From a candidate division Hyd24-12 bacterium UBA5074 (GTDB lineage Bacteria; Fermentibacterota; Fermentibacteria; Fermentibacterales; Fermentibacteraceae): a stretch of DNA of 32,876 bases. Within the stretch, counting starts at the first letter, position 1. The number at the start of each line of letters is the position of its first letter. The DNA is taken from contig DIAQ01000112.1 of assembly GCA_002414865.1 (NCBI GenBank), forward strand, positions 34,813 to 67,688, in the 5' to 3' direction. A program made the translations under genes and the position numbers. Below, in pieces: positions 1-8,280 of the stretch. The notes below the pieces were generated by a model. It worked only from the letters and a program-made list of their open reading frames with translations. It was not told the DNA's origin and did not search any database.

Positions 1-206
1 CCTGCCGCAACCACACGCGGGCCTATCTCAGGCACCTCTTCCTCGCGAAGGAGTGGCTCGCGCCCATCCTGGCCACACTCCACAATCTCCATTACTTCTC
101 CGCCCTGATGGCCGAACTCAGGACTTCCGTGGAGGATGGGCGGTTCTCCTCCTGGAGGGCCGCCTGGCACCGGGAGAGATCGACGTTCGAGCCGGGGCGC
201 TACTAG
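1..206 (+). CDS. tgt: tRNA-guanine transglycosylase, C-terminal end (5' part outside window)
   Basis: This is the last 67 codons of queuine/preQ1 tRNA-ribosyltransferase, which swaps guanine-34 for a queuosine precursor in tRNAs with GUN anticodons. The reading frame begins at base 3 and ends at TAG 204-206. It opens with CRNHTRAYLRHLF and continues through LATLHNLHYF. In Tgt the Cys of CRN and the His of HNL are two of the four zinc ligands; the other two cysteines lie just upstream of the window. The tail FEPGRY is compatible with a Tgt C-terminus. The stop is two bases before the ATG of the methyltransferase gene, so the two are probably co-transcribed RNA-modification genes. No ATG-initiated frame of useful length covers it, so it is easily missed. 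Confidence 0.88.
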   Translation, partial: CRNHTRAYLRHLFLAKEWLAPILATLHNLHYFSALMAELRTSVEDGRFSSWRAAWHRERSTFEPGRY

Positions 207-208
207 GG

Positions 209-1450
209 ATGGCCCTGGAAACCCTCGAGATCGTCGCCCTGGGACCCCGTGTCGGCGGCATCGCGAAACCCGCAGGGCGGCCGGTGACCTTCGTCAGGGG
301 CGCCCTCCCGGGCGAGAGGGTCGCCTGCGAGATCTCAGAGACCCGGTCCAGCTTCCGCGTCGCCTCCCTCGTCGAAGTGCTCGATCCCTGCAGTGACAGG
401 ATCGAGCCGGCCTGCCCCGCCTTTCCGGAATGCGGGGGATGCTCGATGCAGAACCTCGCATACGGTTCGCAGCTCGAATGGAAGCGGAAGTGGGTGCAGG
501 ACGCCACCCGCAGGACGGGGCTCGGCGAAGCGGGGCTCGGGACCGTCATCCCATCGCCCTCGCAGACGGGGTACCGGAACAGGGTGGCGTTCGAGATCCT
601 GGGGGGGCGGCCCGGCCTGCACAGGTTCAGGGGGGATCCCTTCCGAGTCGACGACTGTCCCCTTCTCGACCAGGGCGGTCGCGACCTGCTGCGCACCCTC
701 GCTGCATCCGACCTCTCGTTCTGCACCAGGATGTGCATCCGCTCGAGCGCAGGCGTGGACAGCCGTGCCGTCGAATTCGCGGGATGCGCCTCCGCCCCGC
801 CGTCCGGCCTTCTCCCGGCGGGTGTCTCCCAGGCGTGGAGCGGAACAAGGGGAATCCTGGAGGCCTCCTGCGGATGGAGCTTCCGGGAGGAGCTCGGCGG
901 ATTCGGATTCCCTCTGCCCCCGGGAGGGTTCTTCCAGGTGAACACCACGGCTGCGGGGAGGATGGCCGAAATGGTGACTCGGATGGCAGCGGGCGCGCAC
1001 AAGGTGCTCGACCTGTACGGAGGCGTGGGTGTCTTCGCGCTCCCTCTCGCCTCGGCGGGCGCCGAAGTGTGCTCGGTGGAGATCTCCTCGGCAGCCTCGG
1101 AGGCAGGCAGGCTCGCCGCCTGCGGAGCGGGTCTCGGCGTTGAATTCGTGACCTCCGACTGCGGCAGGTTCCTCGACAGGGCCCGCCGGGAAGGCGCCGC
1201 GTGGGATCTGGTGATCAGCGATCCTCCGAGGGCAGGGATGGACGCTCCCTCGAGGGCCGCCCTGCTCGACCTGGCCCCCGGCCGGCTGATCCTGGTCAGT
1301 TGCGACCCCCAGACGCTCGGGAGGGACCTGCTCGCTTTCGCCGGGTCTTATGATGTTCTCGAGGCAGTCTCCCTCGACCTCTTTCCCCAGACGGACTCGA
1401 CGGAGACGGTCGTGCTCCTCGAACGCATCGATCGGAGGTCTGTGACTTGA
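209..1450 (+). CDS. rlmD: 23S rRNA/tRNA (uracil-5-)-methyltransferase, RlmD/TrmA family with Fe-S cluster
   Basis: The 413-residue product is a SAM-dependent RNA m5U methyltransferase. An N-terminal TRAM-like segment (about residues 1-58) is followed by the 4Fe-4S cysteines C69, C75 and C78 (CPAFPECGGC) and C150 (VDDC). The class I SAM site is DLYGGVGVF, motif IV is SDPPRAGMD, and the catalytic Cys is C365 in VSCDP. The start at 209 was chosen over an in-frame ATG at 53 because the earlier one lies inside tgt in another frame and adds sequence without family features. The start is two bases after the tgt stop, with only a weak ribosome site. Its stop overlaps the TTG start of the next gene (TTGA). 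The exact target base (U1939, U747 or tRNA U54) cannot be decided, so the symbol is a family-level choice. Confidence 0.88.
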   Translation: MALETLEIVALGPRVGGIAKPAGRPVTFVRGALPGERVACEISETRSSFRVASLVEVLDPCSDRIEPACPAFPECGGCSMQNLAYGSQLEWKRKWVQDATRRTGLGEAGLGTVIPSPSQTGYRNRVAFEILGGRPGLHRFRGDPFRVDDCPLLDQGGRDLLRTLAASDLSFCTRMCIRSSAGVDSRAVEFAGCASAPPSGLLPAGVSQAWSGTRGILEASCGWSFREELGGFGFPLPPGGFFQVNTTAAGRMAEMVTRMAAGAHKVLDLYGGVGVFALPLASAGAEVCSVEISSAASEAGRLAACGAGLGVEFVTSDCGRFLDRARREGAAWDLVISDPPRAGMDAPSRAALLDLAPGRLILVSCDPQTLGRDLLAFAGSYDVLEAVSLDLFPQTDSTETVVLLERIDRRSVT

Positions 1451-2865
1451 GGTTCTCTGCGGTTTTGCTCCTGCTGGCGGGCTCCGTGCAGGCATGGAGC
1501 TGCCCTTCCCTCGATGATCCCCTCCCCCGCTGGGCATTCGACCTGGAGACCGCCGGCCTGCTCAGACCGGGGGGAATCCTCCCCGATGACGCCCTGGCAT
1601 TCCATGCCGGCGTGACGGCTTCAGCCTGGCGCGGCCCGCTGTCCGCTCTCCTGCTCCGCAGCGCCGGACCCGCGACGACCGTATTCCGGGAGGGCGGGGC
1701 GGTCCTGCAGCTGGGCGGAGGCATCACGGGGGAGGCCCTGGATGCCGGGAGCGGCCGGGAAGGCAGGATCGGCACCTTCCTGCTGGCGAGGGGCTCCCTC
1801 GGAGGCGGCGTCAGATTCGAGGAGCGCCTCTCCGTCTGGTCCGGCTCCGACGAGCAGGCCCCGGATGCCTTCCCCGCGGAGCACATGGGGATGGACAAGG
1901 GAAGGCACCTCTATGTCGACAGGGGCTTCGTTGCGCTGGAGGCCGGGAGTTTCGAGGCGGCTTTCGGCAGGATACCCCAGAGATGGGGACCGGGGAGGTT
2001 CACCAACCTCCTCCTGTCCGACAACAGCCCGGCGCTCGACATGATCAGGGTCAGGTGGATGCCTTCGCAGTCCCTCACCTTCACGGGTTTCGTCTCCAGC
2101 GTCGAGGGCGACTCGGCAAAGTACCTGACGGCTCACAGGATGGATCTCCGGCCTGCGGACTGGCTCCGCCTGGGGCTCAGCGAGGCCGTGCTGTTCCGAA
2201 GCGACGGGCTCGACCTCGCCTACATGAATCCGTTCATCCCCTGGTACCCCGTCCAGTGGAACGAGCGGGAGGACGACAACGCCTTCCTCTGCGCCGATTT
2301 CACGGCATTCCCGGTTCCTGGCACGGCTCTGTGGGGCGAGCTGCTGGTGGACGATCTCCAGTACCAGCACGAGTATGACAGGCCTAACAAGCTGGGCTGC
2401 ACGGTCGGAGCGGGCTGGGCCGGCTCGAGGCTGCCTATATCCACTGCGATGGAGTACACGAGGATAGACAGGTACGTCTACAGCCAGAAACTGCCCTTCA
2501 ACTACTACCTGCACGATGGCCGGATCATTGGCTCGGAGCTGGGTCCGGACTGCGACAGGCTGTCATTTTCAGTGGCGAGCCCAGCGCTCTGGCCTGTCGA
2601 TCTCGAGATGCAGGCCTCGCATCGGAGATCGGGCGAGGGAACCGTCTCCGAGGGCTGGCCCGACAGCGTGTCGGCCGGCGGTCCGTTCCCCTCGGGAACC
2701 GTAGAGCACTGCACGGCTCTCCGCGCGGTCGCGAGGTGGATGCCCTCGGCTTCCGTCGAGCTGACACTCTCGGCGGAGCATTCGTGGCTCCGCAACGTGG
2801 GCCACGTCCCTGGCGTCTCCGGGGACGAGGACGCTGCCTCGGTGGCGGCTTCCTGGACCTGGTAG
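1447..2865 (+). CDS. Wzi-like outer-membrane beta-barrel (capsule assembly family)
   Basis: The 472-residue protein has a classic signal peptide (MRFSAVLLLLAGSVQA) and ends in an aromatic residue (SWTW), as outer-membrane barrels do. The middle matches the Wzi/CapsW pattern: GRIPQRWGPGRFTNLLLS followed by DNSPALDMIRVRW, then alternating strands and the LAYMNPF segment. Wzi proteins anchor or organise surface polysaccharide, but no capsule locus is visible here, so the substrate is open. Translation starts at TTG 1447, sharing bases with the previous stop (TTGA). A GGAGG lies about ten bases upstream and the signal peptide begins directly at this codon, which supports the start. It could instead be a general porin-like barrel that shares only the Wzi fold. 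Confidence 0.72.
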   Translation: MRFSAVLLLLAGSVQAWSCPSLDDPLPRWAFDLETAGLLRPGGILPDDALAFHAGVTASAWRGPLSALLLRSAGPATTVFREGGAVLQLGGGITGEALDAGSGREGRIGTFLLARGSLGGGVRFEERLSVWSGSDEQAPDAFPAEHMGMDKGRHLYVDRGFVALEAGSFEAAFGRIPQRWGPGRFTNLLLSDNSPALDMIRVRWMPSQSLTFTGFVSSVEGDSAKYLTAHRMDLRPADWLRLGLSEAVLFRSDGLDLAYMNPFIPWYPVQWNEREDDNAFLCADFTAFPVPGTALWGELLVDDLQYQHEYDRPNKLGCTVGAGWAGSRLPISTAMEYTRIDRYVYSQKLPFNYYLHDGRIIGSELGPDCDRLSFSVASPALWPVDLEMQASHRRSGEGTVSEGWPDSVSAGGPFPSGTVEHCTALRAVARWMPSASVELTLSAEHSWLRNVGHVPGVSGDEDAASVAASWTW

Positions 2866-2925
2866 TGTAACATCCCCCTCCCCTCCCCGCGTCTCCAGTC
2901 AGGAAAGGCAACAGGAGGTGCAGGC

Positions 2926-3741
2926 ATGCGGCAAGGAGTTCTCTGGATCGCGGCAGCGACATGGCTGCTGGTTTCCTGCGGCTGCGCACAGGTGCAGGAG
3001 ATCAGGGATGAGAGCTTCGCCCCGGGAGGGGCGAGGGCGCTGGAGATAGATGTCCAGAACGGGGACGTGACGCTGGGGCGCTCCCGCAGTGACAGCATCG
3101 AGGTGGTTGCCGAGCTCACCACCTTCGGCGGGAAGTCTGTCCTGGAGGACACCCGCCTGGTCTTCACCCCCGGAGCCGTGGCATCTCTCGAGATAGACGC
3201 TCCATCGGGGCTCATATTCGGCGTCACTGCCGATCTCACGATCTCCGTACCGGCCGGTCTCGCAGTGGCCGGCGTGACCGTCGCCAACGGCAGCATCAGC
3301 TCTTCCGGCCTGGTCCACGACGGGGCGCTGGAAACCGTCAACGGCGACATCTCGCTGTCGGGCTGCACAGGCAGCGCGTCGATCGCCAGTGTCAACGGCG
3401 ATATCATCGTGACGTCGGGCTCCATCATCCTCTCCGAGGCCGGGACCACCAACGGAGACATCACGGTCACAATCACAGCACCATCCGGGGAAGGCACTTC
3501 TCTGTCCAGCACCAACGGGGACATCACAGCGGAGGTTCCCTCCTCGGCCTCGATGGCGGTGGAGATGGACACGGTCAATGGCGAGATCGAGACGACCGGG
3601 CTCGAGCTGACCGGGGACTTGGATCCCGATGGAGGCCGGGCCACCATGAACGGCGGCGGTCCCCTGCTCGCGATGAGCACCGTCAACGGCGACCTGACTC
3701 TTTCTGCCGGCTCTGCGGGCGGCGGTCCCGGAGGCAGGTAG
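2926..3741 (+). CDS. DUF4097-type beta-repeat putative lipoprotein
   Basis: The 271-residue protein starts with a signal peptide carrying a lipobox-like LVSC, so it is probably a membrane-anchored lipoprotein facing the periplasm or surface. The rest is a ladder of short strands with a recurring xxNGDI/NGEI turn every 18-21 residues (for example TVNGDISL, SVNGDIIV, TNGDITV). That is the hallmark of DUF4097 adhesin-like beta-solenoids. The function of the family is not established. An AGGAGG ribosome site precedes the ATG by about nine bases. The gene follows the Wzi-like gene by 60 bp with the same orientation, so the two may share a transcript. The C-terminus is Gly-rich and ends GGGPGGR. 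Confidence 0.75.
   Translation: MRQGVLWIAAATWLLVSCGCAQVQEIRDESFAPGGARALEIDVQNGDVTLGRSRSDSIEVVAELTTFGGKSVLEDTRLVFTPGAVASLEIDAPSGLIFGVTADLTISVPAGLAVAGVTVANGSISSSGLVHDGALETVNGDISLSGCTGSASIASVNGDIIVTSGSIILSEAGTTNGDITVTITAPSGEGTSLSSTNGDITAEVPSSASMAVEMDTVNGEIETTGLELTGDLDPDGGRATMNGGGPLLAMSTVNGDLTLSAGSAGGGPGGR
3283..3696 (+). repeat. In-gene tandem rungs encoding (V/T)NG(D/E/S)I turns
   Basis: The motif recurs at 3283, 3337, 3391, 3448, 3511, 3574 and 3682. The intervals are 54, 54, 57, 63, 63 and 108 bp, all multiples of three, so each unit is one rung of 18-21 residues and the last interval spans about two rungs. The codons differ between copies, so the repeat is kept at protein level and is not a recent DNA duplication. 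Confidence 0.8.
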
Positions 3742-3769
3742 CCCCTCTTCTCCCGGACTGGACGGTGAT

Positions 3770-3784
3770 CGGGAATTATTCCCG
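3770..3784. promoter_or_regulatory. Perfect 7-bp-arm palindrome, possible operator
   Basis: The site reads CGGGAATTATTCCCG: two perfect 7-base arms around a single central base. It lies in the 167-bp gap between the DUF4097 gene and the large regulator gene, about 67 bp before a TTGACA box. The one-base centre is too tight for an RNA hairpin, so a dimeric repressor or activator site is more likely than a terminator. Its AT-rich core stands out in this GC-rich window. No regulator can be assigned. Confidence 0.4.
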
Positions 3785-3850
3785 GTAGTCTGGATTAGGC
3801 CCCTGCACGCACCAGTCTTCAGGATTGCAGCACAAGTCTTTGAAGATGCA

Positions 3851-3879
3851 TTGACACCAGCCGGGCTCCGCGGGATGAT
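3851..3879 (+). promoter_or_regulatory. Putative sigma-70-type promoter for the composite regulator gene
   Basis: A perfect TTGACA at 3851-3856 is followed after 17 bases by GATGAT (3874-3879), which matches TATAAT at four positions. Transcription would begin near 3886, about 23 bases before the ATG at 3909, leaving room for the GGGGAGGG ribosome site. It is the clearest -35/-10 pair I noticed in the gaps between genes of this window. No sigma-54 (-24/-12) site with correct spacing is visible in this gap. Confidence 0.45.
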
Positions 3880-3908
3880 ATCCCTGTCATCTCGGCAGGG
3901 GAGGGCGC

Positions 3909-6900
3909 ATGAAGCTGCTTTCCAGGAAGTTCCTCCAGGGCGGCCGCGAGGAGGTCCGCCTGGAGATCGACGGGGCGATCCGCCTCGGGCGGATATTCAG
4001 GACGCCTCTCGTGCTGGAGGAAGCCGCACGATCGCTCGAGCTGCTGCGCGACCTGGCCCCTGAGGGGCAGGTGCTCGTCCCCGACAGGGTGGAGCCCTGG
4101 AACGAAGATGCTCTGCTGGTCTCCCTGGAGGTCGAAGACTCCGGGAGCACCATCCGCACTCCCTTTCCGGCCGCGGATCTCCTGGCGCCCGTGAGGGCGC
4201 TGCACGCCGCCGGCCTATGCTGTCTCGACCTGGCTTCCGCGCCTTTCATCCCCGGAGCCTCGGGGCCGAGGCTGGTCCTCTGGGCCGACGTCCTGCTCTC
4301 GGGGGGATCGGGCGACCTGCCGCCGGAGCTCGCCGCAGGCGGATTCTGCACACCCGCATCCGACTACTGGCAGCTCGGGCGCATGCTCCAGGCCACACGG
4401 GGCCACCTCTGGGAGCCCCTGGCAGGGGATCCCCTGCCCGAGGGGCTGTCATCGCCCCTCCTCTCGAAGAGGATATCGGCCGCCCTCTCGGCCGGTCTCG
4501 AGGAGGCCTCGGCGGTGAGGCTCCCTTCGAGGCATTCAGGCAGACTCCCGAGATCGGGAGTCATGCTCCTGGAGGGAGGCGACTGGCGCGAGCGAGATGC
4601 CCTCGTCAACAGCTGGGTCTGCCAGGCAGCCGCCCGGGGCTGGCCTGCCAGGGTTGTGAGATGCAGGCCCCCGGAGCGCCGGAGACCCCTGCCGGGAAGG
4701 CGTCCCGGCGGCCCTCCCGTCAGCTCCGCGGCCGACCTGATAGGCGCGTGCTTCCCCGGAGTGAGCGGGATAGGGCGCCTCCTCGTCATCAACGACGCCG
4801 AGTACGCCTCGCCGGACCTCGCCGCGATGCTCCGCGAGTTCTCGGAGCTGTCGCCTCCGAACCTGTCGCTGGTCATCTCGTCGGCGGAGCGCTTCCCGGA
4901 GGTGAGAAGGGAGGGCTCGGCGGTGGTGGAGCTGCCCGGCGGCGGCGAAGCCGCCATGGACGAGGTGCCCGGAGGTCCTGCCCCAGGCTCCTGGCCCGAA
5001 CCCTGCTGGTACGGTCTCAGGATCAGGACCGATGCCTCCGCACCCGCCGGGTCGGACGAGGCGCCCGACATGGGTGTCCTTTTCGAGGAAGGCGGCTACA
5101 GGGAGATCGCCTCCGCCATGGAGAGGATGGAGGTCCCGCCCTCCGCTTCCATACTGGCTGCGAAGAGCCTCCTGGCCCTCGGGAGGTACGAGGCCGCGCT
5201 CGAGGTCGAGCCTGATGCCGATCCCATGCTCAGAGCAAGGTGCCTTGCGGGCCTCGGGAGAGGAGCGGAGGCCGAGGAGAATCTGAGGATGGCGGCGGCC
5301 GGAGGGCATGGAGGATCGGAGGCCGTTCTCCTGCTCGCCGGGATGATGGCCGACTCGGGCAGGCTCGCGGAGGCCGAGACCCTCCTCTCGTCTCTCGACC
5401 AGGTCGATTCGGCACCGCTTCTCTCCCGGGTGCTGGACATTCAGGGAAGGCCGGCTGAAGCTCTTTCGCTCCTGTCAGGGGCTCTGCAGGGAAGGGACGG
5501 GGCCGGGAAGGTGGAGCTCCTCTGCTCCCGGGTGAACATCCTCATGAGACTCGGATTCTACGAAGATGCCGCCGGATCGGCCGATCAGGCTGTCCTCCTC
5601 TCACGCAGCGGCGCGCACTTCCCCTCGCTCCGGCGCAGCCTCCTGGAGCGGGGCAGGGTGAGGGAGGTGACAGGCCTCTGGCGGGAGGCCCTGCAGGACT
5701 ACCGGCTGGCCGTCCTCTACGCGGCCGAGGGAGGCGAGAAGCAGGCGCGGCCCCCATCGGTGGACCTCTTCGTGCTCGAGCTGAGGATGGGTCTGATCAC
5801 CGACGCCTTCGAGACGCTCGACAAGCTCTCGCGGGAACTGCCCTCGGCGCCGGGGACCACTTCGGCACAGCTGATGGACTCACTTCACGCGGTCGAAGGG
5901 GTCTATCTCGGAAGAGGCGCGCGCTCGCTCGAGTTCGCCGAGCGCGGGGCATCGGCTGCAGCGAGGCTGGGCATGCCCCTCCGGCAGGGTCTGTGCCTGC
6001 TGTACCGGGGGCAGCTCCTGCTCCAGGAGGGGGAGAAGGCCGATGCAGCGGGATCGCTCAGGAATGCGAGGGCTATCGCGGGGCTGCTGGGTGACAGGCA
6101 CCTCGCCCTGCTCGTCGATCTCGCATCCCTCCAGGCAGGCCTCGAGGAGGTGTCGCCCGGATCGGTCGGCAGGGCTGTCGAGCTGGGCCTTCCAATCGAG
6201 AGCGACGAGGCTCGCGTCCTGACGGCCGGCCCGGTCAGGGAGTTCAGGGATGCGATCGGCCGGCTGCTCGCTCTCCCGTCCCCGCTCAGGGCCTGCGAGC
6301 TGGCCTCATCGAGACCCGGGAAGATCGACCAGGCGCTCCGCAGGCAGCTCCTGGAGGCGCGGAGCGCTATCGTCGCAATGCTCGACGGCGACGACGCGGA
6401 GTCCTTCTGCAGACTGACCGCGGGACTCTCCTCCCCCTCGGGGATGGCTGCGCCGGCCTCCTTCGAGGAGGCTGTGCTGCGCCTGGCCGGGTGGTTCTCG
6501 GAATCGGCCGGCGCGGCTCCCGACCCTTCGTCTCTGAGGCAGGCGATGGGCCTCGACCAGCTCTCTCTCGAGGAACCTCCCGGAGGATCGTGCGAGCGAT
6601 TCGACTGCCCCGGCGGACCGCTCTATGCCTCCGGGGGAGACTCTCCGGCGATATCCGCCCTGGCCCCGGTCCTGGCGGAGCTGCTGCGCTCGGCGATCTC
6701 GCCGGAATCCCCGCCGGAGCAGGGCCGGGGCTCGAGCTTCCCCGAGATCATCGGGGCCTCGGCAGCGATCGCCGGGCTGAAGCGCTCCATGGAGAAGGTC
6801 TCCGTCATGGAGGCGCCCGTGCTGATCGTCGGGGAGACGGGCACGGGCAAGGAGCTTGCCGCACGAGGCATACACATGGCTGGGCCGAGGCGCGACATGC

Positions 6901-7649
6901 CTTTCGTCCCGGTGGACTGCGGAGCCATACCGGAAGGCCTGCTGGAATCCGAGCTTTTCGGGGCCAGGAAGGGCGCTTATACGGACAGCCGCACGGACAG
7001 ACAGGGCCTCCTGGAGGCCTCGTCCGGGGGGACGCTTTTCCTCGACGAGATCGGGAACCTGCCCATGTCCCTGCAGGCCAAGCTTCTCAGAGCTCTGGAA
7101 ACGGGACGTGTGAGGAGGGTGGGCGACACCGCCGAGACGCCCGTCGACCTGCGGCTCATCGCGGCGACCAATTCCGACCCCCTGGCGGACACGGCGGCCG
7201 GCCGCTTCCGGGCCGACCTCTACTATCGCATCGCCGTGATGATCATCGAGGTCCCCCCCCTGCGGGACAGGCGGGAGGACATCCCCCTGCTCGCGGGTGA
7301 ATTCGCCGGTCGGGCCTCCGGAGGCAGATCACCCGCCTTCTCCAGGGGCGCCATGCGGAAGCTGCAGGCGCATTCCTGGCCCGGCAACGTCAGGGAGCTG
7401 AGGAACGTGGTGCAGAGGGCCGTCCTCCTCGGCGACGGGGGCACGGTGCGGGAGGAGGACATAGTCTTCGCGGAAGGAAGACCCGGAGGCCCGGCCTCCC
7501 CGGCGAACGATCTGGAGACGGCCATGGCGAGGCATGTGCACGGCGTGCTCGAAGCGTGCGGAGGCAACCGCTCACAGGCTGCAGCCATCCTCCGGTGCGA
7601 CCCCAAGACATTGAGGAAGTACCTCAGGATCTACGCCGAGCGCGGCTGA
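3909..7649 (+). CDS. Composite regulator: kinase-like and NTPase-like remnants, helical repeats, NtrC-type AAA+ and Fis-type HTH
   Basis: The product is 1246 residues. Residues 1-205 have a faint kinase C-lobe pattern (ASDYWQLGRML near 150-160) but no kinase catalytic motifs. Residues 215-345 resemble a STAND-type NTPase without Walker A. Residues 395-800 are TPR-like helical hairpins. Residues 946-1190 are a good bacterial enhancer-binding AAA+ domain: Walker A GETGTGKE at 975-982, Walker B LFLDEIGN ending at 1050, R-finger segment GRFRADLYYRI, and WPGNVREL at 1157-1164. A Fis-type HTH lies at 1203-1243. The sigma-54 contact loop at 1022-1027 reads GAYTDS in place of GAFTGA. By architecture it is a signal-integrating transcription activator. 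GGGGAGGG lies just upstream of the ATG. Its 3' end overlaps the convergent glycosylase gene by 26 bp. Confidence 0.85.
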   Translation: MKLLSRKFLQGGREEVRLEIDGAIRLGRIFRTPLVLEEAARSLELLRDLAPEGQVLVPDRVEPWNEDALLVSLEVEDSGSTIRTPFPAADLLAPVRALHAAGLCCLDLASAPFIPGASGPRLVLWADVLLSGGSGDLPPELAAGGFCTPASDYWQLGRMLQATRGHLWEPLAGDPLPEGLSSPLLSKRISAALSAGLEEASAVRLPSRHSGRLPRSGVMLLEGGDWRERDALVNSWVCQAAARGWPARVVRCRPPERRRPLPGRRPGGPPVSSAADLIGACFPGVSGIGRLLVINDAEYASPDLAAMLREFSELSPPNLSLVISSAERFPEVRREGSAVVELPGGGEAAMDEVPGGPAPGSWPEPCWYGLRIRTDASAPAGSDEAPDMGVLFEEGGYREIASAMERMEVPPSASILAAKSLLALGRYEAALEVEPDADPMLRARCLAGLGRGAEAEENLRMAAAGGHGGSEAVLLLAGMMADSGRLAEAETLLSSLDQVDSAPLLSRVLDIQGRPAEALSLLSGALQGRDGAGKVELLCSRVNILMRLGFYEDAAGSADQAVLLSRSGAHFPSLRRSLLERGRVREVTGLWREALQDYRLAVLYAAEGGEKQARPPSVDLFVLELRMGLITDAFETLDKLSRELPSAPGTTSAQLMDSLHAVEGVYLGRGARSLEFAERGASAAARLGMPLRQGLCLLYRGQLLLQEGEKADAAGSLRNARAIAGLLGDRHLALLVDLASLQAGLEEVSPGSVGRAVELGLPIESDEARVLTAGPVREFRDAIGRLLALPSPLRACELASSRPGKIDQALRRQLLEARSAIVAMLDGDDAESFCRLTAGLSSPSGMAAPASFEEAVLRLAGWFSESAGAAPDPSSLRQAMGLDQLSLEEPPGGSCERFDCPGGPLYASGGDSPAISALAPVLAELLRSAISPESPPEQGRGSSFPEIIGASAAIAGLKRSMEKVSVMEAPVLIVGETGTGKELAARGIHMAGPRRDMPFVPVDCGAIPEGLLESELFGARKGAYTDSRTDRQGLLEASSGGTLFLDEIGNLPMSLQAKLLRALETGRVRRVGDTAETPVDLRLIAATNSDPLADTAAGRFRADLYYRIAVMIIEVPPLRDRREDIPLLAGEFAGRASGGRSPAFSRGAMRKLQAHSWPGNVRELRNVVQRAVLLGDGGTVREEDIVFAEGRPGGPASPANDLETAMARHVHGVLEACGGNRSQAAAILRCDPKTLRKYLRIYAERG

Positions 7650-8280
7650 CCGCTCCGCCCCTCCCGTCCGAGACACACGGAGAATCCTCGAAGAAGAACC
7701 GCCACATCCTCTCCCCGCCCCTGGAGATGCCGATGCGCGAAGAGATGCCCACAGGCCTCCGGGGGCTCTTCCGGGGCAGCAGTATCCTGACCGGTCCTGC
7801 CAGCAGGTCGGCTCCGTTCTGCTCCAGGCCTATCCCCATGGCGCGGCATAATTTCCCGGGTCCGCTCGCCGCAAGCGAGAGCCCTCCCCCGGTCTCCTGC
7901 CCGGGAGGGCCGATCCCTTCTCCGGGTTCGAGGGCCCTGATCAGCACTGCCTCGCCACTCCCGGCGGGGCCGGCCGTCACGTTGAAGCAGCAGTGCATTC
8001 CGTAGACGAAGTAGACATAGGCGCTCCCGCCGGCATCGAACATGGAACGGTTCCTCGCGGTCATGCCCCTGGCGGAGTGGCTGGCGGGATCCTCCTCAGT
8101 GTAGGCCTCCGTCTCCACGATCACCCCGGATCTGCGCGGATCCCCCTCGACCTCCAGGAGGCATCCGAGCAGGGAGCGCGCCAGCTCCGGAGCGCCCGCC
8201 GCGAAGAAACTGCGGCCCGGGCATCTCCAGGGGCCTTCCCCCGTTCCGCTCAGGGCTGCCGGAGCCAGGCCGTCCTCCAT
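7624..8280 (-). CDS. DNA-3-methyladenine (alkyladenine) glycosylase, AAG/MPG family
   Basis: The 218-residue enzyme removes alkylated purines such as 3-methyladenine in base-excision repair. Family motifs appear in order: LARSLLGCLL, VIVETEAY (which carries the catalytic Glu, residues 53-60), the SHSARGMTARNRSMF stretch, AYVYFVYGMHCCFNV, VLIRALEP and GPGKLCRAMGI. Length is normal for bacterial members. The start ATG at 8280 lies inside the end of the upstream DUF305 gene (31-bp overlap). The nearest GGAGGG is only one to two bases from the ATG, so translation probably depends on coupling with the DUF305 gene. Its last 26 bases overlap the end of the convergent regulator gene. Confidence 0.92.
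   Translation of the reverse strand: MEDGLAPAALSGTGEGPWRCPGRSFFAAGAPELARSLLGCLLEVEGDPRRSGVIVETEAYTEEDPASHSARGMTARNRSMFDAGGSAYVYFVYGMHCCFNVTAGPAGSGEAVLIRALEPGEGIGPPGQETGGGLSLAASGPGKLCRAMGIGLEQNGADLLAGPVRILLPRKSPRRPVGISSRIGISRGGERMWRFFFEDSPCVSDGRGGAVSRARRRS

Noticed and set aside
53..208. N-terminal extension of the methyltransferase from ATG 53
   Set aside because: This stretch encodes the Tgt C-terminus in another frame, and the family match begins only at the ATG at 209.
335..1537. 400-codon minus-strand open frame
   Set aside because: It is antisense to the methyltransferase, Arg/Gly/Pro-rich, with no motif; typical of shadow frames in GC-rich DNA.
3789..3806. Possible sigma-54 promoter (TGG...TGC) before the composite regulator
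   Set aside because: The spacing between GG and GC is 11, not 10, and flanking bases do not fit the -24/-12 consensus.
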